Assembly (NCBI RefSeq): GCF_014191375.1
Contig: NZ_JACHWN010000002.1
Location: 620,001 to 684,000, forward strand
Length of the DNA stretch: 64,000 nt
Reading direction: 5' to 3'
Origin: Mesorhizobium sp. RMAD-H1
Lineage (GTDB): Bacteria; Pseudomonadota; Alphaproteobacteria; Rhizobiales; Rhizobiaceae
The notes under the pieces: generated by a model
Database searches by the model: none
What the model was told of the DNA's origin: nothing
Seen by the model: the letters and a program-made list of their open reading frames with translations, nothing else
In this document: positions 1 through 11,089 of the stretch, piece after piece
How the letters are laid out: each line of letters opens with the position of its first letter
Position numbering within the stretch: position 1 is the first letter of the stretch
Made by a program: the position numbers and the translations under genes

Positions 1-746
1 GCATCGATGCCCCATTTCTCGCTTTCCGGCAGGATCAGGGTAAGGACGCCTGTCTGCCGCATCCAGAGGAGCGCCCGTGATGGATCGGGAGCGGAGAGAA
101 GTTTTTTCAGCTCGTCCCATATCCGTTCCTTCGACAGGCCGGTGAGCCCGTCCTTCAGCCGTGTGCAGGCTTTCAGCCCCTGCGCTTCCGGCCGCCCCGA
201 CCCATACCAGGCGAAGAAACGGAAGAAGCGCAGGATGCGCAGGAAATCCTCCCTGATGCGCGTTTCGGCATCACCGATGAAGCGCAGGGTCCGCGTCTCG
301 ATATCCCTCAGTCCGCCGACATGATCCACCACGGTGCCGTCCGCCCGGGCGTAAAGCGCGTTGATGGTGAAGTCGCGGCGCTCGGCATCGACCTTCCAGT
401 CCCGCCCGAAGGCGACCTTCGCCCGCCGCCCGTCGGTCTCGACATCGGCGCGCAGCGTCGTCACCTCATAAGGCCTGCCGCCGGCAACGACGGTCACGGT
501 CCCATGCTCGATGCCGGTCGGCACCACCTTGAAGCCGCGACCTGCCGCGCGGCGCATGGTTTCCTCCGGCAGCGTCGTCGTCGCGACATCGATATCGCTG
601 ACCTTCTGGCCGAGAAGCGCATTGCGGATCGCACCGCCGACGATGCGCGCCTCCTCGCCATCGCCCGAAAGCGCGTTCAGCAGCGATTGCAGGTGCTTGT
701 CGGCGAGCCACGGCGCCCGGCCGGCTATGGTAACGGTATCGCTCAA
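1..746 (-). CDS. cca: CCA tRNA nucleotidyltransferase, 3' part cut by window edge
   Basis: Adds or repairs the 3' CCA end of tRNAs from CTP and ATP, in the cytoplasm. Reading leftward from a TTG at 746, the protein shows the class II nucleotidyltransferase head: IVGGAIRNALLG near residues 35-46, then the metal-binding DID (D51 and D53), and later ERRDFTINAL, which is typical of the poly(A) polymerase/CCA family. About 248 residues are visible and the C-terminal RNA-binding part lies outside the window. The TTG overlaps the TGA of the upstream Nudix gene (bases 743-746), which suggests translational coupling in the DUF1285-Nudix-cca operon. No in-frame ATG lies further upstream in this frame before the Nudix gene's coding end, so the TTG start is an inference. 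Confidence 0.88.
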   Translation of the reverse strand, partial: MSDTVTIAGRAPWLADKHLQSLLNALSGDGEEARIVGGAIRNALLGQKVSDIDVATTTLPEETMRRAAGRGFKVVPTGIEHGTVTVVAGGRPYEVTTLRADVETDGRRAKVAFGRDWKVDAERRDFTINALYARADGTVVDHVGGLRDIETRTLRFIGDAETRIREDFLRILRFFRFFAWYGSGRPEAQGLKACTRLKDGLTGLSKERIWDELKKLLSAPDPSRALLWMRQTGVLTLILPESEKWGID

Positions 747-1396
747 ATGTAGAGCCTTTCATAAAGTGTGCGGATGATGCCCGCGGTCACGCCCCAGATG
801 AAGCGGTCCTGATAGGGCATCGTATAATAGAACCTCTCGCGCCCTTCCCACACCCTGCTCTCGCGGCGGTGGTTGCGCGGGTCCATCAGGAAGGAAAGCG
901 GCACCTCGAAGACATCCGCCACCTCGTCCGGATTGGGCACGAGGTCGAAGGGCGGGTGCACCACCGCAAGCACCGGCGTGATGGAATAGCCCGTCGTCGT
1001 GAGATAGCGCGGCAAGCGGCCGAGAAGCTCCGCCCTGTCGCGGGTGAGGCCGATTTCCTCATGGGCCTCGCGCAGCGCCGCATGTTCCGCCGTGCCGTCC
1101 TCGGGATCGATGGCGCCGCCCGGAAAGGCGATCTGGCCCGAATGCTTGCGCAACGAGGCATTGCGCAGCGTCAGAAGCATCGTCGCGTCCGGGCCGCGAT
1201 CGACGACGGGAACGAGCACCGCCGCGTCGCGCATTTTCGTCGCCGCGATCATCTGGTCGAGATCGGGATTGAGCAGGTGGTCGCCGCGATCCTCGCTCAC
1301 GCCGTGATGGCCGAGATCGGCAATGCGCGCAGCGAAATCCCGCGCTGAAAACGCATCGGTCTCATCATGCCTGAACTCTCCGCTGACGAACTTCAC
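743..1396 (-). CDS. Nudix hydrolase, CoA pyrophosphatase (NudL/UPF0035) type
   Basis: Predicted 217-residue cytosolic Nudix pyrophosphatase. The CoA-specific subfamily signature LRKHSGQIAFPGG sits at residues 82-94, directly before the Nudix box (about 94-116, with REAHEEIG as the catalytic metal-binding helix). This combination is characteristic of coenzyme A diphosphatases, which split CoA or acyl-CoA into phosphopantetheine and 3',5'-ADP. It overlaps both neighbours: its ATG overlaps the stop of the DUF1285 gene by four bases and its TGA overlaps the cca start. The three genes therefore look like one leftward transcription unit. The substrate assignment is by family motif only. Confidence 0.88.
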   Translation of the reverse strand: MKFVSGEFRHDETDAFSARDFAARIADLGHHGVSEDRGDHLLNPDLDQMIAATKMRDAAVLVPVVDRGPDATMLLTLRNASLRKHSGQIAFPGGAIDPEDGTAEHAALREAHEEIGLTRDRAELLGRLPRYLTTTGYSITPVLAVVHPPFDLVPNPDEVADVFEVPLSFLMDPRNHRRESRVWEGRERFYYTMPYQDRFIWGVTAGIIRTLYERLYI

Positions 1397-2019
1397 GACC
1401 GGAACGCCTCCAGCTGATCGGCCGGCAGGATCGGGAAGACCGCGCCTTTCGAGCGCACCGCGAACATCGGGCGTCCGTCGATCTCCACATCCTCGCCCAG
1501 TGCCACCAGATCATACATGACGGGCCTGGCAAGCAGCGCCTCCAGCCTGCCGCGCACCAGAAGATAGGGCTTCAGCCCCTCGTTCTCCGGCTCGATCTCG
1601 AAGCGCAGCGGGTGGTCCGCTCCGGCCTCCACCACATCGCCGACATTGGTGCGGAAGGTCAGGACCTGGGCCGCGCCCGATCCCGACACATTCATCTCCA
1701 CGCCCAGAAATGGCGCATCCTCGACGCGGATGCCGACCTTCTCCACCGGCGTCACCAGATAGGTCCGGCCATCCTCGTCCTTGCGCAGGATTGTCGAGAA
1801 GAGCCGGACGAGCGGCTTGCGGCCGATCGGCGTGCCCATGTAGAACCACGTCCCGTCGGCGCGGATCTCCATGTCGATATCGCCGCAGAAATCCGGGTTC
1901 CATTTTTCCACCGGCGGCAGGCCCTTGCCCTCCCCGGCTGCCCCGTCGGCGCGCGCACGGGCGATCAGGGCTTCGAGCCCCGGCATGTCCGATCCTGAAA
2001 CTGCGCTGCTCTTTCCCAT
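1393..2019 (-). CDS. DUF1285 family protein
   Basis: A 208-residue soluble protein of the DUF1285 family, common in Proteobacteria and without an established reaction. Typical family features are PPVEKWNPDFCGDIDM near residues 35-50, then FYMGTPIGRKPLVRLFSTIL, and a C-terminal segment naming Y/L-V-x-LG before the end. It is the first gene of the leftward unit with the Nudix hydrolase and cca, and shares an ATGA overlap with the Nudix gene. The divergent moxR gene starts 161 bp away, so the gap 2020-2180 should hold back-to-back promoters. No signal peptide or membrane segment is visible. Confidence 0.85.
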   Translation of the reverse strand: MGKSSAVSGSDMPGLEALIARARADGAAGEGKGLPPVEKWNPDFCGDIDMEIRADGTWFYMGTPIGRKPLVRLFSTILRKDEDGRTYLVTPVEKVGIRVEDAPFLGVEMNVSGSGAAQVLTFRTNVGDVVEAGADHPLRFEIEPENEGLKPYLLVRGRLEALLARPVMYDLVALGEDVEIDGRPMFAVRSKGAVFPILPADQLEAFRS

Positions 2020-2180
2020 GCGACTCGGCTATTCTCACATTCAAAATTAAGGATACGTCACGAAATAGTCACCGTTTCGCGGCTTGTCAGCATGTCATTG
2101 TGATTTAACTTGTCCAGTTAGGGCACAGTTTTAGAGCATTACGCCGCTGCCGTAGCGGTCAGGCCATTTGCGAGGAAGCC

Positions 2181-3187
<1,007 letters not shown>

Positions 3188-3188
<1 letters not shown>

Positions 3189-4102
3189 TGGCGGCGCTCG
3201 GGCAGCGTGTTGAGCCGGTCGCAACGACCGATGCGCTTGCCCGCGCCAGACAGCGTGCGGCCCTTGTGCCCGATCTCCTGGTCGAGGCCCGCCGGGTGGT
3301 CAATACGGTGATCACCGGCTGGCATGGCCGGCGCCGACGCGGCATGGGCGAGAATTTCTGGCAATTCCGACCGTACGTCCAGGGCGAGGCGCTGTCGCGC
3401 ATCGACTGGCGGCGTTCGGCCCGCGACGACCACACCTATGTGCGTGATCGCGAATGGGAGGCGGCGCACACGGTCTGGCTCTGGGCCGATCCTTCCGCCT
3501 CCATGCTCTATCAGTCCAATCTTGGCGAGGTCTCCAAGGAATGGCGGGCGCTGGTCATCACCCTGGCGCTTGCCGAGCTTCTGTCGCGCAGCGGCGAGCG
3601 CATCGCATATCCCGGCGTCATCGACCCCTTCGCCGCACGCAACGGCGCCGAAAGGCTCGCTTCGGCCCTCGTCCATTCCGCCGGTGTGCCCGCCCTGCCC
3701 GATATCACCAATATCCGGCGCTTCTCCGATATCGTCCTGGTCAGCGATTTCCTTCAGCCGGTTGAAGAGATGCTGGAACTCCTGGAACGGCTGGCCAAGC
3801 ACGGCGTCCGCGCCCATTTGATCGAGATCGCCGATCCGGCAGAAGAGGTCTTCCCCTATTCCGGCCGCACCGAATTCCGCGATCCCGAGACCGGCGAACG
3901 GATCACCGCAGGCCGTGCCGAGGTCTATGCCCAGGATTATCGCAACCTCTATCTCGCCCGCCGCCAAACGCTCTCGGGCTATTGCAAGCGGCTCGGCTGG
4001 AGCTTCACCGTCAACCATACCGACCGCCCGGCCTCCGAGGCGCTGGTGCGGGTGCACATGAACATGACCGCCGACATGGGCTATCAGGGAGGCGTGGCAT
4101 GA
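3188..4102 (+). CDS. DUF58 domain protein (MoxR partner)
   Basis: A 304-residue DUF58 protein. The family signature F-R-x-Y-x-x-G-E-x-x-x-x-I-D-W-R-x-S-A-R is clear at residues 60-79. DUF58 proteins have a von Willebrand A-like fold and always travel with MoxR ATPases, probably as their client or adaptor. No signal peptide or membrane helix is visible, unlike longer DUF58 proteins. An in-frame TTG at 3185 is possible, but the ATG at 3188 overlapping the moxR TGA is the simpler start. It overlaps the next gene by ATGA at 4099-4102, so translation of the operon is coupled throughout. Confidence 0.9.
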
Positions 4103-7023
4103 ACGCCCTTCCGCTCGCCTTCGGCGCACCGATGGTCCTCGCCGGCCTGATCGCCCTGCCGATCATCTGGTGGCTCCTGCGCATGACCCCGCCACGCCCC
4201 CAGGAGGAGGTGTTCCCCCCGCTCCGCATCCTTGCAAATGTGCTGAAGAGGGAGGAAACGCCGAGCAAGAGCCCTTGGTGGATGACGCTTCTGCGGCTGC
4301 TGCTTGCCGCGCTGGTGATCCTGGCGCTGGCCGAGCCCGTCTGGAACCCGCGCCCGGTCACGCTGGCCGGCAGTGAACCCGTCGCCATCGTCCTCGACAA
4401 TGGCTGGGCGTCGGCCGAGGATTGGGACCAGAAGCGCGAAACGGCGGAACGGCTCGTCTCCGATGTGGAGGCGACGGGCGCGCCGATTTACGTCATGGGC
4501 ACGGCCGAGCGCACCAACACCGAGATCGGACCTTTCGACGCGACCGGTGCGCTGGAAAGGCTGGAGGCGCTGAAGCCCCGCCCCATACCGGTCGACCGCG
4601 GGCAGGCCTTCGAGCGCCTTGCAACGGCCATTGCCGCCACGCCGGGCACCCGCGTCGCCTATCTCAACGACGGCATCCAGACGGCGGATGCCGAAGCGGC
4701 TCTCCGCTCCCTCGACCAGAGCGGCGCATCCTCCATGCTTTGGTACCGGCCCGATACCGCCAACCTCGCCGGCCTCACCTCGGTCGAGAACGGCGCGGAT
4801 GCGCTCGTCGTCCATGCCCTACGGCCAAGCGATGCCAACCAGCCGCGCAGCGTCACCCTCGGCGCCTTCGACGACAAGGGCCGCCGCATCGCCGAGACGA
4901 GCCTCGCCTTCGGCCCGGGAAGCAACACGGCGGAAGGGCGCATCGAGGCGCCGATCGAACTGCGCAACGATTTTTCCACCATCCGCATCGACGGCTCCCG
5001 GCAGGCGGCCGCGACGCGCCTTCTCGACGACAACGCCAAAAGGCGGCGCGTGGCGCTCATCTCCGGCGCGGAGGCCGATGCCGCCGCCGCCCAGCCGCTG
5101 CTCTCGCCGCTCTATTACATCTCACGGGCGCTGCAGCCTTTCGCCGATCTTCTGCAGCCGCGCACGGCCGACCTCGCCATATCCGTGCCGGAACTCCTCG
5201 ACCAGAAGCCCTCCGTCGTGGTGATGGCGGATATCGGCAAATTGCCGGAAGCGGCGGAACGGCGGCTCGCCGACTGGGTGGACAAGGGCGGAACGCTCAT
5301 CCGCTTCGCCGGACCCAGGCTTGCCGGCGCCGGCGACGACGACACATTGCTGCCGGTCACACTCCGGCGCGGCGAGCGCTCGCTCGGCGGAACGCTTTCC
5401 TGGACCGAGCCGCAGCCGTTGGCCGCCTTCCCGGTGAACGGCCCGTTCGCCGGCCTCCCGACACCGCAGGAAGTCACCGTCAAGCGCCAGGTGCTGGCCG
5501 AGCCCTCCCCCGATCTCTTCGAGCGGAGCTGGGCTAATCTCGCCGACGGGACCCCGCTCGTGACGGGAGAGACCCGCGGCCGCGGCCGTATTGTGCTCTT
5601 CCATGTCGCACCGGATGCCACCTGGTCCAACCTGCCGATCAGCGGCACCTTCGTCGAAATGCTGCGCCGCATCGTCGTGCTGTCGCGCAATCTCGGCGGC
5701 ACTGAGCAGAACGGCACGGCCAGCGTTTCGCTGCCGCCCTATCTCATGCTGGCGGCGGATGGTTCGATGATACCGCCGACGCCGGAGACGAGGCCGCTCA
5801 CCGTCGGCGGCGGTGCCGCGCCGCAGGTGGGCTACGACAACCCTCCCGGCTTCTACGGCTCCGAGGATGCGCTCTATGCGCTGAACCTCCTGGAACCCCG
5901 ATCGGAACTGACGCCGCTGGTTCAGCCCTCGCTTTCCTTCCCCGTTACCGCGACGGCCTATGCCGCCGACGAATCGATCCGGCTGCGCGGGCCGCTCTTT
6001 GCGGCGGCGGCGGTCCTGCTGGCGCTCGATACCCTGCTCGTGCTCTGGCTCGGCGGCCATTTCCGCCCGCGTCGGACAGGCCGGCCGCAAGGCGGGCGAA
6101 AGGCAGCCGCGATCGGCGCGGTGGTGCTGTTGCTCCTGCCGGCCGGATTGCTTGCCTCAGCCTCTCCGCTGGCCGGCGGCCAGGCATTGGCGCAGACCTC
6201 CGCGCCCGCCCAGTCGGCACAATCCCAGGAAAACAGCGACAACGTCGTCCATGATGACAGCAGGCCCGGCGATCAGGCGATGATCGATGCGGTTTCCGTC
6301 ACCCATCTCGCCTACATCATCACCGGCGACAAGGCCGTCGACGATATCAGCAAGGCGGGCCTGCAGGGTCTCACCCGGTTTCTAGCCGAAAAGACGGCGC
6401 TGGAACCGGGCGAGCCCATCGGCCTCGATCCGGCGCGCGATGATCTCTCCTTCTATCCGCTGATCTACTGGCCGGTCGATCCCAATGCGCCGATGCCCAG
6501 CGAGGCCGCGATCGCCAGGGTCGACGCCTATATGCAGCAGGGCGGCACCGTCCTCTTCGATACGCGCGACGAACTTGCCGCCGGCTCCGGGCTCGATGGC
6601 GCCACCACCCCTGCCGGCCAGCGCCTGCGCGCCATTCTCGACGGCATGAACGTGCCGCCGCTCGAACCCGTGCCGAGCGATCATGTGCTGACCAAATCCT
6701 TCTACATCATGCCGGATTTTCCGGGCCGCTTCCGTGGCGGCCCGCTCTGGGTGGAGGCGTCGCTCAACAGCGAGAGCCGCCAGGACCGCCCGGTGCGCAC
6801 CGGCGATGGCGTCAGCCCCATTCTCATCACCGGCAATGATTTCGCCGGCGCCTGGGCGGTCGACCAACAGGGCGTGCCGCTATTGCCCACTGTGCCGAAC
6901 GACCCGATGCAGCGGGCCTATGCCCTGCGCGGCGGCGTCAACATCATGATGTACATGCTGACCGGCAATTATAAGTCCGATCAGGTGCACGTCCCCGTCC
7001 TGCTCGAACGGCTTGGGAACTAG
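4099..7023 (+). CDS. DUF4159 protein with N-terminal BatA membrane region
   Basis: Large membrane protein, 974 residues. The N-terminus (about residues 1-85) has two membrane helices in BatA style, including LAGLIALPIIWWLLR and LLRLLLAALVILALAEP. A long extracytoplasmic or VWA-like region follows. Two more hydrophobic stretches lie at about residues 635-655 and 675-695. The C-terminal 210 residues match the DUF4159 domain, including FYPLIYWPVDPNAP and GGTVLFDTRD. It is the third gene of the MoxR operon, starting within the DUF58 stop. The likely role is a membrane-anchored partner of the MoxR/DUF58 pair; the actual process is not known. The longer frame opening upstream is not used because it overlaps DUF58 extensively. 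Confidence 0.88.
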   Translation: MNALPLAFGAPMVLAGLIALPIIWWLLRMTPPRPQEEVFPPLRILANVLKREETPSKSPWWMTLLRLLLAALVILALAEPVWNPRPVTLAGSEPVAIVLDNGWASAEDWDQKRETAERLVSDVEATGAPIYVMGTAERTNTEIGPFDATGALERLEALKPRPIPVDRGQAFERLATAIAATPGTRVAYLNDGIQTADAEAALRSLDQSGASSMLWYRPDTANLAGLTSVENGADALVVHALRPSDANQPRSVTLGAFDDKGRRIAETSLAFGPGSNTAEGRIEAPIELRNDFSTIRIDGSRQAAATRLLDDNAKRRRVALISGAEADAAAAQPLLSPLYYISRALQPFADLLQPRTADLAISVPELLDQKPSVVVMADIGKLPEAAERRLADWVDKGGTLIRFAGPRLAGAGDDDTLLPVTLRRGERSLGGTLSWTEPQPLAAFPVNGPFAGLPTPQEVTVKRQVLAEPSPDLFERSWANLADGTPLVTGETRGRGRIVLFHVAPDATWSNLPISGTFVEMLRRIVVLSRNLGGTEQNGTASVSLPPYLMLAADGSMIPPTPETRPLTVGGGAAPQVGYDNPPGFYGSEDALYALNLLEPRSELTPLVQPSLSFPVTATAYAADESIRLRGPLFAAAAVLLALDTLLVLWLGGHFRPRRTGRPQGGRKAAAIGAVVLLLLPAGLLASASPLAGGQALAQTSAPAQSAQSQENSDNVVHDDSRPGDQAMIDAVSVTHLAYIITGDKAVDDISKAGLQGLTRFLAEKTALEPGEPIGLDPARDDLSFYPLIYWPVDPNAPMPSEAAIARVDAYMQQGGTVLFDTRDELAAGSGLDGATTPAGQRLRAILDGMNVPPLEPVPSDHVLTKSFYIMPDFPGRFRGGPLWVEASLNSESRQDRPVRTGDGVSPILITGNDFAGAWAVDQQGVPLLPTVPNDPMQRAYALRGGVNIMMYMLTGNYKSDQVHVPVLLERLGN

Positions 7024-7027
7024 ACCC

Positions 7028-9118
7028 ATGTATATGTCGCTCGATTTCCAGCCGCTCTTCTCATGGCCATGGCTAGCCGCCCTCCTCGTGCCGCTGGCGC
7101 TGCTCGTCATCGCCGGGCTCTTCTTCCGCCAGCGCGGCAGCGCCATCCGTCTGCTGGCGCTCCTGGCGCTCGCGGTCGCCCTTTTCAATCCGATCCTGAT
7201 CGACGAGGAGCGCGAGCCGCTCAAGAGCGTCGTCACCGTGGTGGTCGACCGCAGCCAGAGCCAGGATATCGGTGCCAGGCGCGCCGATACCGACGCAGCC
7301 GTCAGGACGATCGAGCAGGAACTTGGAAAGCTGCCGCAGTTCGACGTGCGCGTCGTCGAGGCGGGCCGACCCGCTGACGATGACGATGGCACCTCGACCA
7401 AGCTCTTCCAGGTGCTGAACGGCGCCTTCCGCGACGTGCCGCCCTCGCGCGTCGGCGGCGCGATCATGGTGACGGACGGCCAGATCCACGACATCCCGGA
7501 AAACGCCGCCGCTCTCGGCTTCAACGCCCCCGTCCACGGGCTCATTACCGGATCGCCGGAGGAATTCGACCGCCGCATCCGCTTCGTGCATGCGCCGCGC
7601 TTCGGCATCACCGGCAAGCCGCAGCAGCTCGTCTATACCGTCACCGATGAGGGCGAGAACGCCCCGACCGACGGGACGGCGCGCGTGCGCGTCCTCGTCA
7701 ACGGCAATGTGGTGAGTGAGGAAAACGCCGTTATCGGCGCCGAGACGCCGGTGGAGGTCAACCTGCCGCGTGCCGGCACCAACATCGTCGAGATCAGGAC
7801 CGATCCGATCCCCGGCGAAGTCACCGAAACCAACAACCGCGCCGTGGCGATGATCGACGGCATCCGCGACAATCTCCGCGTGCTGCTGGTTTCGGGCGAG
7901 CCGCACAATGGCGAGCGCACCTGGCGCAATCTCCTCAAGTCGGACGCCTCGGTCGATCTCGTCCATTTCACCATTCTGCGCCCGCCGGAAAAGCAGGACG
8001 GCACGCCGATCAATGAATTGTCGCTGATCGCCTTCCCGACGCGCGAGCTCTTCGTGGAGAAGATCGAGGATTTCGACCTGATCATCTTCGACCGCTATCA
8101 GCATCGCGACGTGCTGCCGCTGCTCTATTACGACTACATCGCCCAATATGTGGAAAATGGCGGCGCGCTGCTGATCGCCGCCGGCTCCGAATATGCCGGC
8201 AACCAGTCGATCGCGCGCACGCCGCTGTTAAGCGCCCTGCCCGCGCTGCCGACCGGCGAGATCACCGAAAAGGCCTTCTACCCCCGCCTGACCGATATGG
8301 GCAAACGCCATCCCGTGACGCGCGGGCTGGAAGGCGGCGCGCAGGAGCCGCCGCAATGGAGCCGCTGGTTCCGCATCATCGACATCGACCAGCCGCAGGG
8401 CGAGGTCATCATGAAAGGTGCCGACAACAGGCCGCTTCTGGTGCTGAACCGCGTGGGCGAAGGCCGCGTCGGCATGTTCCTCTCCGACCAGGGCTGGCTC
8501 TGGGCGCGCGGCTTCGAGGGCGGCGGCCCCTATGCCGCGCTCTACCGCCGCATCGCCCATTGGCTGATGAAGGAGCCGGAGTTGGAGGAGGAAGCGCTGA
8601 CGGCGAGCGGCAGCGGCCGCACATTGCAGATTCGCCGCCAGACCATGGGCGATAATCCCGGCAATGCCCGTATCATCACCCCGTCGGGCAACACAGTCGA
8701 GGTGTCGCTGACGCAGAGCGAGCCCGGCATATTCAGCGGCACGCTGCAGACCGACGAAATCGGCCTCTTCCAGGTAGCGAACGGTGATCTGAACACGCTG
8801 GCCCATGTCGGCCCGGTCGACGCGCCGGAATTCACCGACAGCATCTCGACCACCGCGAGGCTGGAGCCGCTGGCGGCCGAGACCGGCGGCAGCGTCCGGC
8901 GGCTGCGCGCTGAGGCGGGTCAGTCGGGCATCGATGTTCCCGGCATCATCGCCGTGCGCAACACCGCCGCGGCGAGCGGCAGCAGCTGGATCGGCCTGCG
9001 CGAGACCGGCGACACGGCGCTGAAAAGCGTCAACCGCCTGCCGCTCTTCTCCGGCTTCCTCGGCCTCGCCGCCATGCTCTTGGTACTGGGCTCCATGTGG
9101 TATCGCGAGGGGCGGTAA
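7028..9118 (+). CDS. Membrane protein of the MoxR/DUF58/DUF4159 operon, VWA/glutamine amidotransferase-like
   Basis: A 696-residue membrane protein, last in the MoxR operon, starting four bases after the DUF4159 stop. Two N-terminal helices (WLAALLVPLALLVIAGLFF and AIRLLALLALAVALFNPIL) precede a VWA-like segment beginning VVTVVVDRSQSQ. A middle region with FDLIIFDRYQ and GGALLIAAG resembles a class I glutamine amidotransferase fold, as in other members of this family, but no catalytic Cys-His pair is evident there. One C-terminal helix (FSGFLGLAAMLLVLGSMWY) ends the protein. A TTG at 7013 also opens the frame, but the ATG at 7028 fits the family better. Function is unknown. Confidence 0.83.
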   Translation: MYMSLDFQPLFSWPWLAALLVPLALLVIAGLFFRQRGSAIRLLALLALAVALFNPILIDEEREPLKSVVTVVVDRSQSQDIGARRADTDAAVRTIEQELGKLPQFDVRVVEAGRPADDDDGTSTKLFQVLNGAFRDVPPSRVGGAIMVTDGQIHDIPENAAALGFNAPVHGLITGSPEEFDRRIRFVHAPRFGITGKPQQLVYTVTDEGENAPTDGTARVRVLVNGNVVSEENAVIGAETPVEVNLPRAGTNIVEIRTDPIPGEVTETNNRAVAMIDGIRDNLRVLLVSGEPHNGERTWRNLLKSDASVDLVHFTILRPPEKQDGTPINELSLIAFPTRELFVEKIEDFDLIIFDRYQHRDVLPLLYYDYIAQYVENGGALLIAAGSEYAGNQSIARTPLLSALPALPTGEITEKAFYPRLTDMGKRHPVTRGLEGGAQEPPQWSRWFRIIDIDQPQGEVIMKGADNRPLLVLNRVGEGRVGMFLSDQGWLWARGFEGGGPYAALYRRIAHWLMKEPELEEEALTASGSGRTLQIRRQTMGDNPGNARIITPSGNTVEVSLTQSEPGIFSGTLQTDEIGLFQVANGDLNTLAHVGPVDAPEFTDSISTTARLEPLAAETGGSVRRLRAEAGQSGIDVPGIIAVRNTAAASGSSWIGLRETGDTALKSVNRLPLFSGFLGLAAMLLVLGSMWYREGR

Positions 9119-9130
9119 CTCCGCCTCTCC

Positions 9131-9637
9131 TCACGCCCGGTCGGCGTGGCGCACCAGACCCGAAACATTCTCCAGCGCGCGCGGCGAAAGCTCACAGGCG
9201 AGAAGGCGGTTGGGATCGACGGGCGCCGGCATCAGGATCCGGCCCGGCTCGACCTTGCGGAAGCCGAAGGGCCCGTAATAGGGCTCGTCGCCGACAAGCA
9301 CGACCAGCTTGTGGCCGGCGAGCCTCGCCGCCTCCATCGCCTGGCGCATCAGCGCCCGGCCGATGCCGCGGTTCTTCCATTCCGGCCGCACGGCCAGCGG
9401 CCCGAGGAGGAGCGCCGGCGTCGTCCCGATCCTGACATGCGTCATGCGCACCGAGCCGATGACGATGCCGCCATGCAGCGCCACGAAGGAGAGCGAGCGG
9501 TCATGCGGTCCCCCCTCGCGGATGCGATAGGCGGCGCGGGTGAAACGGCCCGGCCCGAAGGCTTCCCGGTTGATGGCTTCGATTTCGGGATCGTGCGCAG
9601 GATCTTCCTGCACATAGGTCAGTTCGAGTTGCAGCAT
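9131..9637 (-). CDS. GNAT N-acetyltransferase
   Basis: A 168-residue acetyl-CoA-dependent acyltransferase of the GNAT fold. The acetyl-CoA binding motif appears as LAVRPEWKNRGIGRALM around residues 88-104, followed by AARLAGHKLVVLVGDEPYYGPFGFRKV, typical of YhbS-like GNATs. The start MLQLELTYV at 9637 is chosen over the longer opening at 9694 because it matches normal family length. It converges with the MoxR operon, leaving 12 bp between the stops. The substrate cannot be deduced. Confidence 0.85.
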   Translation of the reverse strand: MLQLELTYVQEDPAHDPEIEAINREAFGPGRFTRAAYRIREGGPHDRSLSFVALHGGIVIGSVRMTHVRIGTTPALLLGPLAVRPEWKNRGIGRALMRQAMEAARLAGHKLVVLVGDEPYYGPFGFRKVEPGRILMPAPVDPNRLLACELSPRALENVSGLVRHADRA

Positions 9638-9929
9638 GGCAAGAGGGTCGCAAATTGAGAAATCGGAAACGCCGCGAAAGGCGCAAACGGGCATCGGCAG
9701 CGCGCTCGGCGCCGGTCCGGTTTCATCGTCGGATGAACAGCAATCCCGTCAAAAGGTTTCTCCCGAAATACGGCCATGCCGCATGATCAGGCGGCTCCTA
9801 ACATCAAAATCGCCCGGCGTAAACGAAATAAATCGCGGGTGGTTGCCCGAATGTTACGGTGCGTTCACCGATCCGGCGGCTGCCAAGCGTGTCCGCCTCC
9901 CCTATATTGGGCGGAAAAGGAGATATTCC

Positions 9930-10922
9930 ATGGGACTTCTGGTTGACGGCGTCTGGCATGATCAATGGTACGACACATCGGGAAGCGGCGGGCGCTTCGT
10001 GCGCTCCCAGTCGCAGTTCCGCAACTGGGTGACGGCGGATGGCAGCGCAGGCCCCGCCGGCGAAGGCGGCTTCAGGGCGGAGCCGGGGCGCTATCACCTC
10101 TATGTCTCCTATGCATGCCCCTGGGCGCACCGCACATTGATCTTCCGCGTCCTGAAGAAGCTCGAGGACGTGATCTCCGTCTCCGTCGTCGACTACCACA
10201 TGGGCGAGGAAGGCTGGACGCTCTACGGCACTGACGGCGGAACCGGCGATCATCTCTATGGCGCCAGGCGGCTCCACGAGATCTACACCCGCGCCGATCC
10301 GAAATATTCCGGCCGCGTCACCGTCCCCGTGCTCTGGGACAAGCAGCGCCAGACCATCGTCTCCAACGAATCCGCCGAGATCATCCGCATGCTGAACTCG
10401 GCTTTCAACGAATATGGCGATGCCTCGCTCGATTTTTATCCCGAGGATCTGCGCGGCGAAATCGACGCGATGAACGATTTCGTCTATCCCAATATCAACA
10501 ATGGCGTTTATCGCGCCGGCTTCGCGACGACGCAGGAGGCCTATGAGGAAGCCTTCAACCAGCTCTTCGCCGCGCTGGACGAGATTGAAGAACGGCTTTC
10601 GCGCCAGCGCTATCTCACGGGCGACCGGCTGACCGAGGCCGACTGGCGGCTCTTCACCACGCTTGTGCGCTTCGATCCGGTCTATGTCGGCCATTTCAAG
10701 TGCAACCGGCAGCGGATCGCCGATTATCCCAACCTTTCCAATTACTTGCGTGATCTCTATCAGGTGCCTGATGTGGCCGGGACCGTCAACATGCGCCATA
10801 TCAAGGCGCATTATTACGGCAGCCACAAGACGATCAACCCGACCGGGATCATCCCGCTGGGCCCCGAGATCGACTATGGCGCGCCGCATGACCGGAACCG
10901 GTTTGACAGCAAGGCCGCGTGA
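9930..10922 (+). CDS. yqjG: Glutathionyl-hydroquinone reductase (Xi-class GST)
   Basis: A 330-residue cytosolic enzyme that uses glutathione to reduce glutathionyl-hydroquinones. The catalytic cysteine is C63 in SYACPWAHRTLI, the signature of the Xi class and of YqjG/EcmB relatives. The C-terminal all-alpha GST domain follows, with RYLTGDRLTEADWRLF near residues 226-241. The ATG at 9930 has an excellent Shine-Dalgarno, AAAAGGAG, about eight bases upstream, so the much longer opening from 9636 is rejected. The gene stands alone, divergent from the GNAT gene. The physiological quinone is unknown. Confidence 0.93.
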   Translation: MGLLVDGVWHDQWYDTSGSGGRFVRSQSQFRNWVTADGSAGPAGEGGFRAEPGRYHLYVSYACPWAHRTLIFRVLKKLEDVISVSVVDYHMGEEGWTLYGTDGGTGDHLYGARRLHEIYTRADPKYSGRVTVPVLWDKQRQTIVSNESAEIIRMLNSAFNEYGDASLDFYPEDLRGEIDAMNDFVYPNINNGVYRAGFATTQEAYEEAFNQLFAALDEIEERLSRQRYLTGDRLTEADWRLFTTLVRFDPVYVGHFKCNRQRIADYPNLSNYLRDLYQVPDVAGTVNMRHIKAHYYGSHKTINPTGIIPLGPEIDYGAPHDRNRFDSKAA

Positions 10923-11089
10923 GCCAGCGGCCTTGGCATTCAGCAATCGTGGCATTTTTGTTACACGGCTGATCGAAGATCGGCGCCTTCCACGCGCAAG
11001 CATCCATCGTTGATCCAGATCAAACTGACAGCTCTCCGGCGGCGCCATGTTGCGCCGCATCATCCACAAGGGATCAAGGAGAGAAGATC